This document shows positions 62,152-64,000 of a stretch of DNA of 64,000 bases, piece by piece; the stretch's first letter is position 1, and every line of letters begins with the position of its first letter. The DNA comes from Saprospiraceae bacterium. Lineage in GTDB: Bacteria; Bacteroidota; Bacteroidia; Chitinophagales; Saprospiraceae. The notes beneath the pieces are model-generated. The model was not told the DNA's origin. It did not search any database and saw nothing but the letters and a program-made list of their open reading frames with translations. The DNA lies in contig JAQXDE010000066.1 of assembly GCA_029251525.1 (NCBI GenBank), positions 310,001 through 374,000 of the forward strand, written 5' to 3'. The translations under genes and the position numbers were made by a program.

Positions 62152-62182
62152 TTTGGCAAGTATAGATAAACTTTTAAGTTTG
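62152..62182 (+). promoter_or_regulatory. Promoter of the hydratase-thiolase operon
   Basis: TTTG (62152-62155), 19-nt spacer, TAAGTTTG (62175-62182): an excellent match to the Bacteroidota consensus. The start site would be near 62189, 35 nt before the ATG. Confidence 0.7.
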
Positions 62183-62223
62183 TAAAGAAAGTTAGTAAAG
62201 AATAAGTTAAACCAATCCCCAAC

Positions 62224-63015
62224 ATGAAATTAACGACCTACGATGCAAAATCACTTCTAATCGAAATAAAAGAAGATTACGCCATCGTTCAGCTTAATAA
62301 TGGAAAAGTTAATGCAATCAATACCCAGTTGTTAGTTGATCTCAAAGAAATATTTGATGCATTAGCAAAAGATAAAAATGTCAAAGGCGCAGTTTTGTCA
62401 GGTCGTCCACATGCATTTAGTGGAGGGTTGGATGTGATGTCTTTAGCAACTTTGGATGAAATAGGAATGATTCATTTTTGGAAATCTTATATGTTAACTT
62501 TACAGTCTTTAGTCAAATTTCCTAAACCATTAGTTTGTGCGATTACAGGTTATGCCCCCGCGGGCGCAACGATATTGACCTTGTGTACCGATTATCGAGT
62601 GATGGGAAAAGGGGCAAAGCATGTAGTCGGAATGCATGAGTTCAAAATGCAGATGCAAATACCAGAAATGCTTTGTGATATTTATGCTTATCATTTGGGA
62701 GAAGTAAAAGCATGGAAAGCAGTTCAACAAGCCAAACTTTTTAATAGCGATGAAGCATTGTTAGAGGGCTTAGTAGATGAATCTGTTGAGGTAGAGGAAG
62801 TATTAGATAGAGCAGAGGCATATTTGAAAAAGCAAATCAAAATTTTTCCAAAAGTATTTGCTGAGTCAAAAAGAATTTTTCGAAAAGGACTTTATAAAGT
62901 GGTTGTTGAACGAGACATAGTCGCTATTGCAAAAGAAACGGTAGCGTTCAATAATGATCCAGAATTAAAAGCTAAAATTGTAGAATTTCTGATGAGTTTA
63001 AAAACAAAGAAGTAA
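62224..63015 (+). CDS. Enoyl-CoA hydratase/isomerase family protein
   Basis: A 263-residue crotonase-fold enzyme. Motifs: NNGKVNAINTQLLVDL near the N-terminus, the oxyanion loop AFSGGLDVMSLA and ITGYAPAGATILTLCTDYRVM. The second half of the active site is unusual: the canonical Glu-containing ELALACDxR segment reads ILTLCTDYRVM and Glu may be missing from the first site (LDVMSLATLDEIG), so the reaction could be different from hydration. First gene of an operon with a thiolase, 93 bp upstream. It takes part in acyl-CoA metabolism. Confidence 0.88.
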   Translation: MKLTTYDAKSLLIEIKEDYAIVQLNNGKVNAINTQLLVDLKEIFDALAKDKNVKGAVLSGRPHAFSGGLDVMSLATLDEIGMIHFWKSYMLTLQSLVKFPKPLVCAITGYAPAGATILTLCTDYRVMGKGAKHVVGMHEFKMQMQIPEMLCDIYAYHLGEVKAWKAVQQAKLFNSDEALLEGLVDESVEVEEVLDRAEAYLKKQIKIFPKVFAESKRIFRKGLYKVVVERDIVAIAKETVAFNNDPELKAKIVEFLMSLKTKK

Positions 63016-63108
63016 TAATTTAATGATGAGTTAGAATTTGTTTAAAACTTATCTAAGACTCATTGATTAGTCATATAAGAATTTTTTCATTAAAAAATAA
63101 GACAAAAT

Positions 63109-64000
63109 ATGGAAGCATATATTTATGATGCCCTCAGATCTGTAAGAGGAAAAGGTAACCGAAAGGGAGCTTTGAATGGTACAACTCCAACCTATTTGGT
63201 TGCTTCATTACTTAAAGAATTAAAAATAAGACATGATTTTGATCCTGTGCTAGTGGAAGATTTGATTCTGGGATGTGTTACACAAATTATGGATCAAGGT
63301 GCTAATATTGCTAAAACTGCAGCACAGCATTCTGGTTATGGAGATCATTTATGTGGAGTGACTTTGAATCGATTTTGTGGCTCAGGATTGGAAGCGGTAA
63401 ATCAAGCAGCGGCTTATGTGAAATCAGGTTTTTCTGAATTAATTATTGCAGGAGGAGTAGAAAGCATGTCAAGAGTAAAAATGGGATCTGATGGTGGTGC
63501 ATTGATGATGGATCCAAGTGTTGCACTTCCAGGGCATATTGTTCCCCAAGGAATTTCAGCAGATTTGATTGCGTCCAAATATGGTTTTAGTAGAAAAGAT
63601 GTAGACGAGTACGCATTTCAATCTCAAATGAGAGCCGTTCAAGCACAAAGTGAAAATAGATTTAAATCAAGAGTTTCAATAAAAGATTTAAATGGTCTCT
63701 CTATTTTAAATCATGATGAAAATATTCGTCCATCAACGACGATGGAAACTTTGGGAGGGTTAGACCCAGCATTTGCCATGATGGGACAAATGGCGGGTTT
63801 TGATGCTGTTGCAATTGATAAATACCCAGAAGTTGAATTTATCGATCATGTTCATCATGCAGGAAATTCATCTGCAATTGTAGATGGAACTGCCTTGGCT
63901 ATGATTGGGAGTAAAGCAGTTGGAGAGAAGATGGGAATGAAACCTCGTGCAAAAATCCTTTCAGTTGCTGTTGCAGGAGATGATCCAACGATTATGTTAA
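63109..64000 (+). CDS. Thiolase (acetyl-CoA C-acyltransferase), 3'-truncated by window
   Basis: 297 codons are visible. The sequence opens MEAYIYDALRSVRGKGN, the classical thiolase start. The acyl-accepting Cys90 sits in LNRFCGSGLEAVNQA, and GGVESMSRVKMGSDGG and the dimer loop (PQGISADLIASKYGFSRKDVD) are conserved. The C-terminal GNSSAIVDGTALAMI segment is reached, but the HP/CGGG active-site half lies beyond the end. Thiolases join or split acyl-CoAs; with the preceding hydratase-like gene it forms a beta-oxidation-type operon under the promoter at 62152. Confidence 0.95.
   Translation, partial: MEAYIYDALRSVRGKGNRKGALNGTTPTYLVASLLKELKIRHDFDPVLVEDLILGCVTQIMDQGANIAKTAAQHSGYGDHLCGVTLNRFCGSGLEAVNQAAAYVKSGFSELIIAGGVESMSRVKMGSDGGALMMDPSVALPGHIVPQGISADLIASKYGFSRKDVDEYAFQSQMRAVQAQSENRFKSRVSIKDLNGLSILNHDENIRPSTTMETLGGLDPAFAMMGQMAGFDAVAIDKYPEVEFIDHVHHAGNSSAIVDGTALAMIGSKAVGEKMGMKPRAKILSVAVAGDDPTIML

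Noticed and set aside
1-64000. CRISPR arrays, insertion sequences or prophage genes
   Set aside because: No spaced direct repeats, transposase, integrase or phage structural genes were seen.

Overview
The window is AT-rich chromosomal DNA from a member of the Bacteroidota, most likely of the Saprospiria or a related lineage. The support is indirect but consistent. Many lipoproteins have short Bacteroidota-type signal sequences. Promoters fit the TTTG ... TAnnTTTG pattern instead of the sigma-70 consensus. There is a secreted TPR-CHAT protein, OmpA-family proteins with lineage-specific N-termini, a SO2930-type diheme cytochrome paired with a beta-helix protein, and a sigma-factor gene overlapping an outer-membrane beta-barrel gene. 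I see no prophage, no IS element and no CRISPR array.

Layout. 0-8.7 kb: the 3' part of a DNA/RNA non-specific endonuclease, a HerA-like ATPase (DUF853), a thioredoxin-fold protein, a His-rich TolB-like lipoprotein, a peptide-type ABC solute-binding lipoprotein, lipB, a small unknown gene and a secreted TPR protein. 8.7-15.9 kb: parB-parA, a metal-dependent hydrolase, an FMN reductase, a FAD-dependent dehydrogenase, a DoxX-like protein, and xseA-xseB. 16.4-25.2 kb: a large unknown exported protein, a TPR-CHAT protein whose catalytic dyad is lost, a CorA transporter, and the cytochrome/beta-helix pair. 25.2-26.3 kb: a 1.1-kb gene-free AT-rich region with clustered DnaA boxes, a candidate oriC. 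26.3-36.4 kb: B12-dependent ribonucleotide reductase, a methyltransferase, a metallophosphoesterase, a tiny Kunitz-type lipoprotein, an ECF sigma factor with its membrane partner, a two-lobed aspartyl protease and an orphan ABC ATPase. 36.5-47.2 kb: a DUF4836-like lipoprotein and an exopolysaccharide locus comprising a response regulator, a receiver-sugar transferase fusion, glycosyltransferases, two SGNH-type enzymes and an MBOAT O-acyltransferase. 47.3-54.3 kb: three OmpA-family proteins and a TMTC-like membrane TPR protein. 54.4-59.8 kb: folD, ung, tRNA-Arg(UCU), an endonuclease/exonuclease/phosphatase-family protein, a possible structured RNA and a degenerate PD-(D/E)XK-like protein. 60-64 kb: a rhodanese lipoprotein, a DUF3817 protein, a heavy-metal-associated domain protein, and a two-gene CoA operon (enoyl-CoA hydratase family, then a thiolase cut off by the window end).

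How the genes fit together. parAB and the DnaA-box region lie within 16 kb of each other, as expected near a replication origin. The polysaccharide locus reads as one pathway: control (receiver protein), initiation (sugar-phosphate transfer to lipid), extension (GT2 enzymes), then O-acylation (MBOAT plus SGNH partners). The most unusual signals are the dyad-less CHAT protein behind a nested palindrome, the bacterial Kunitz lipoprotein in front of a sigma-factor pair, the receiver-sugar transferase fusion, an OmpA protein with an extra unknown C-terminal domain, and the candidate structured RNA near 58.6 kb. No new multi-gene system could be proven from sequence alone.
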